This document shows positions 63,113 through 64,000 of a stretch of DNA of 64,000 nucleotides, one piece after another. Position numbers and translations under genes: made by a program. Origin of the DNA: CAWIHS01 sp963836005 (GTDB lineage: Bacteria; Pseudomonadota; Gammaproteobacteria; GRL18); the NCBI GenBank assembly GCA_963836005.1, contig CAWIHS010000002.1:434001-498000 (forward strand). The letters run 5' to 3'. A model generated the notes under the pieces. That model was not told where the DNA came from, made no database searches, and saw nothing but the letters and a program-made list of their open reading frames with translations. Every line of letters begins with the position of its first letter. Positions within the stretch are counted from its first letter, which is position 1.

Positions 63113-64000
63113 ATGGAATATAGTTACATATTAGCCACAGATAAAGTGGAAATCAGGAGACTGGCTAAAGCCTGGCTGTTTTTGGGCATCATTTCATTAT
63201 TATTATCTGGTGTTTTTTCGATATTGCTGGTGATTTCAAGAACCCCTTCCGTTCAGTCTCACATTCCATTTATAGACTTCTTTCACACTGCGCTGGTTGT
63301 TCATGTTGATCTGTCTGTGCTGATCTGGTTTACTTCGTTTGCCAGTATTCTCTGGACTTTTACCTGCCGCAGCGTGAATAAGCTCGACTGGCTGGGGCTT
63401 TATTTAGCCGCCGCCGGCACTATTATTATTGTTGTCACACCCTTCATAGTGGATGGACATCCATTAATGAATAACTACATTCCCGTCCTGCAAACGCCTT
63501 TGTTTTACCTTGGGCTGTCACTGTATATTTCTGGACTGTCTCTGCGAATTATAAGAACACTTGCTGAACCCATTCCATTAAGCTTATGGACACCTGCCGG
63601 TTCATTAACAGCAGGTGTCTGGCTCAGTGCATTGACTGCTTTGCTGGCCCTGCTGTTCTTTTTCTATACACTCACTCAATTACCTGATGATCTGGAACCC
63701 GTCGCGTGGTTTGAGATGTTATTCTGGGGCAGTGGTCATTTATTGCAGTTTACACACATGTTACTGGTCTTTATCGTTTGGACGATACTATTACAGCAGA
63801 TAAAACGCCGCTTATTGTTGTCCCCTTTCATATTAGCTGTTTTTCTTATCCTGATCTTTATACCTGTTCTTTATGCTGCTGTTATTTACTCCCAGTATGA
63901 GCTGCTATCAGCCGAGTTTCATCAACAATTCACGCAATTAATGAAATATGGAAGTCTGACTTCATTGCCATTAGCTGTATTGATTTTATTCAACCTGCTC
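63113..64000 (+). CDS. Heme-copper-oxidase-like (cbb3 subunit I-like) membrane protein, 5' part
   Basis: The frame starts at ATG 63113 (GGAG seven bases upstream) and runs open to the window end: 296 codons, continuing outside. It is strongly hydrophobic, with about eight helices visible. FFHTALVVHVDLSVLIWF and WGSGHLLQFTHMLLVFIVW carry histidines at the positions of the heme and metal ligands of a cbb3-type subunit I-like family that is encoded near sco and ctaA in some gammaproteobacteria. Whether it has a full set of ligands depends on the missing half. It is divergent from ctaA. Confidence 0.75.
   Translation, partial: MEYSYILATDKVEIRRLAKAWLFLGIISLLLSGVFSILLVISRTPSVQSHIPFIDFFHTALVVHVDLSVLIWFTSFASILWTFTCRSVNKLDWLGLYLAAAGTIIIVVTPFIVDGHPLMNNYIPVLQTPLFYLGLSLYISGLSLRIIRTLAEPIPLSLWTPAGSLTAGVWLSALTALLALLFFFYTLTQLPDDLEPVAWFEMLFWGSGHLLQFTHMLLVFIVWTILLQQIKRRLLLSPFILAVFLILIFIPVLYAAVIYSQYELLSAEFHQQFTQLMKYGSLTSLPLAVLILFNLL

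Overview
The window is 64 kb of a moderately AT-rich gammaproteobacterial chromosome. The left end has the order mnmG-rsmG-parA-parB-atpIBEFHAGDC-glmU-glmS, the arrangement found near the replication origin in many gammaproteobacteria. A flavocytochrome c sulfide dehydrogenase pair (fccAB), an aa3-type cytochrome c oxidase cluster and several c-type cytochromes point to an aerobic sulfur oxidiser. The species cannot be named from the sequence alone.

Layout. 1-609: 3' part of a LapG-like periplasmic protease gene. 1067-5994: tRNA modification (mnmG), 16S rRNA methylation (rsmG) and chromosome partition (parAB). 6323-13638: ATP synthase operon ending in a strong terminator; atpD carries an apparent one-base insertion. 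13896-17168: glmU and glmS. 17247-33587: a mixed set including a tandem thioredoxin-like protein, a diguanylate cyclase, pyruvate kinase, topoisomerase III, PPK2 (no usable start in frame, A9 run), an exbB-exbD-tonB operon, a lipoprotein, a succinate-semialdehyde dehydrogenase-like enzyme and a radical SAM protein. 34579-39916: a DUF971-MoaD fusion, a zinc-ribbon Nudix protein, and a leftward napC-like/ankyrin/fccA/fccB unit for sulfide-derived electron transfer. 40430-48957: pgl, uvrD, an orphan TRAP binding protein and a PAS-GGDEF-EAL-CZB protein. 49413-52989: tRNA-Leu(CAG) followed by an accessory stretch. 53092-64000: cytochrome oxidase structural and assembly genes (ctaB, SCO-like, surf1, ctaE, ctaG, a 37-residue membrane protein, ctaD, ctaC, sco, ctaA) and the start of a heme-copper-oxidase-like membrane protein.

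The most unusual part is the accessory stretch and the small repeats spread through the window. I see at least four families of short fold-back elements (A, B, C, D), three with perfect target-site duplications (8 bp for one A copy, 5 bp for both C copies, 10 bp for D). Two of them (C and D) sit side by side at the 3' end of a methyltransferase gene. Removing both elements and one copy of each duplication restores an open frame with eight more codons. The restored stop codon lies at the edge of an attC-like structure, and a second attC-like structure overlaps the stop of a neighbouring phosphatase-like gene. I therefore read 49.6-52.6 kb as a probable integron-type cassette cluster without a visible integrase, later invaded by miniature elements.

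Short tandem repeats abut two start codons: a 7-bp unit x12 before uvrD and a 15-bp unit x3 before the GGDEF-EAL-CZB gene.
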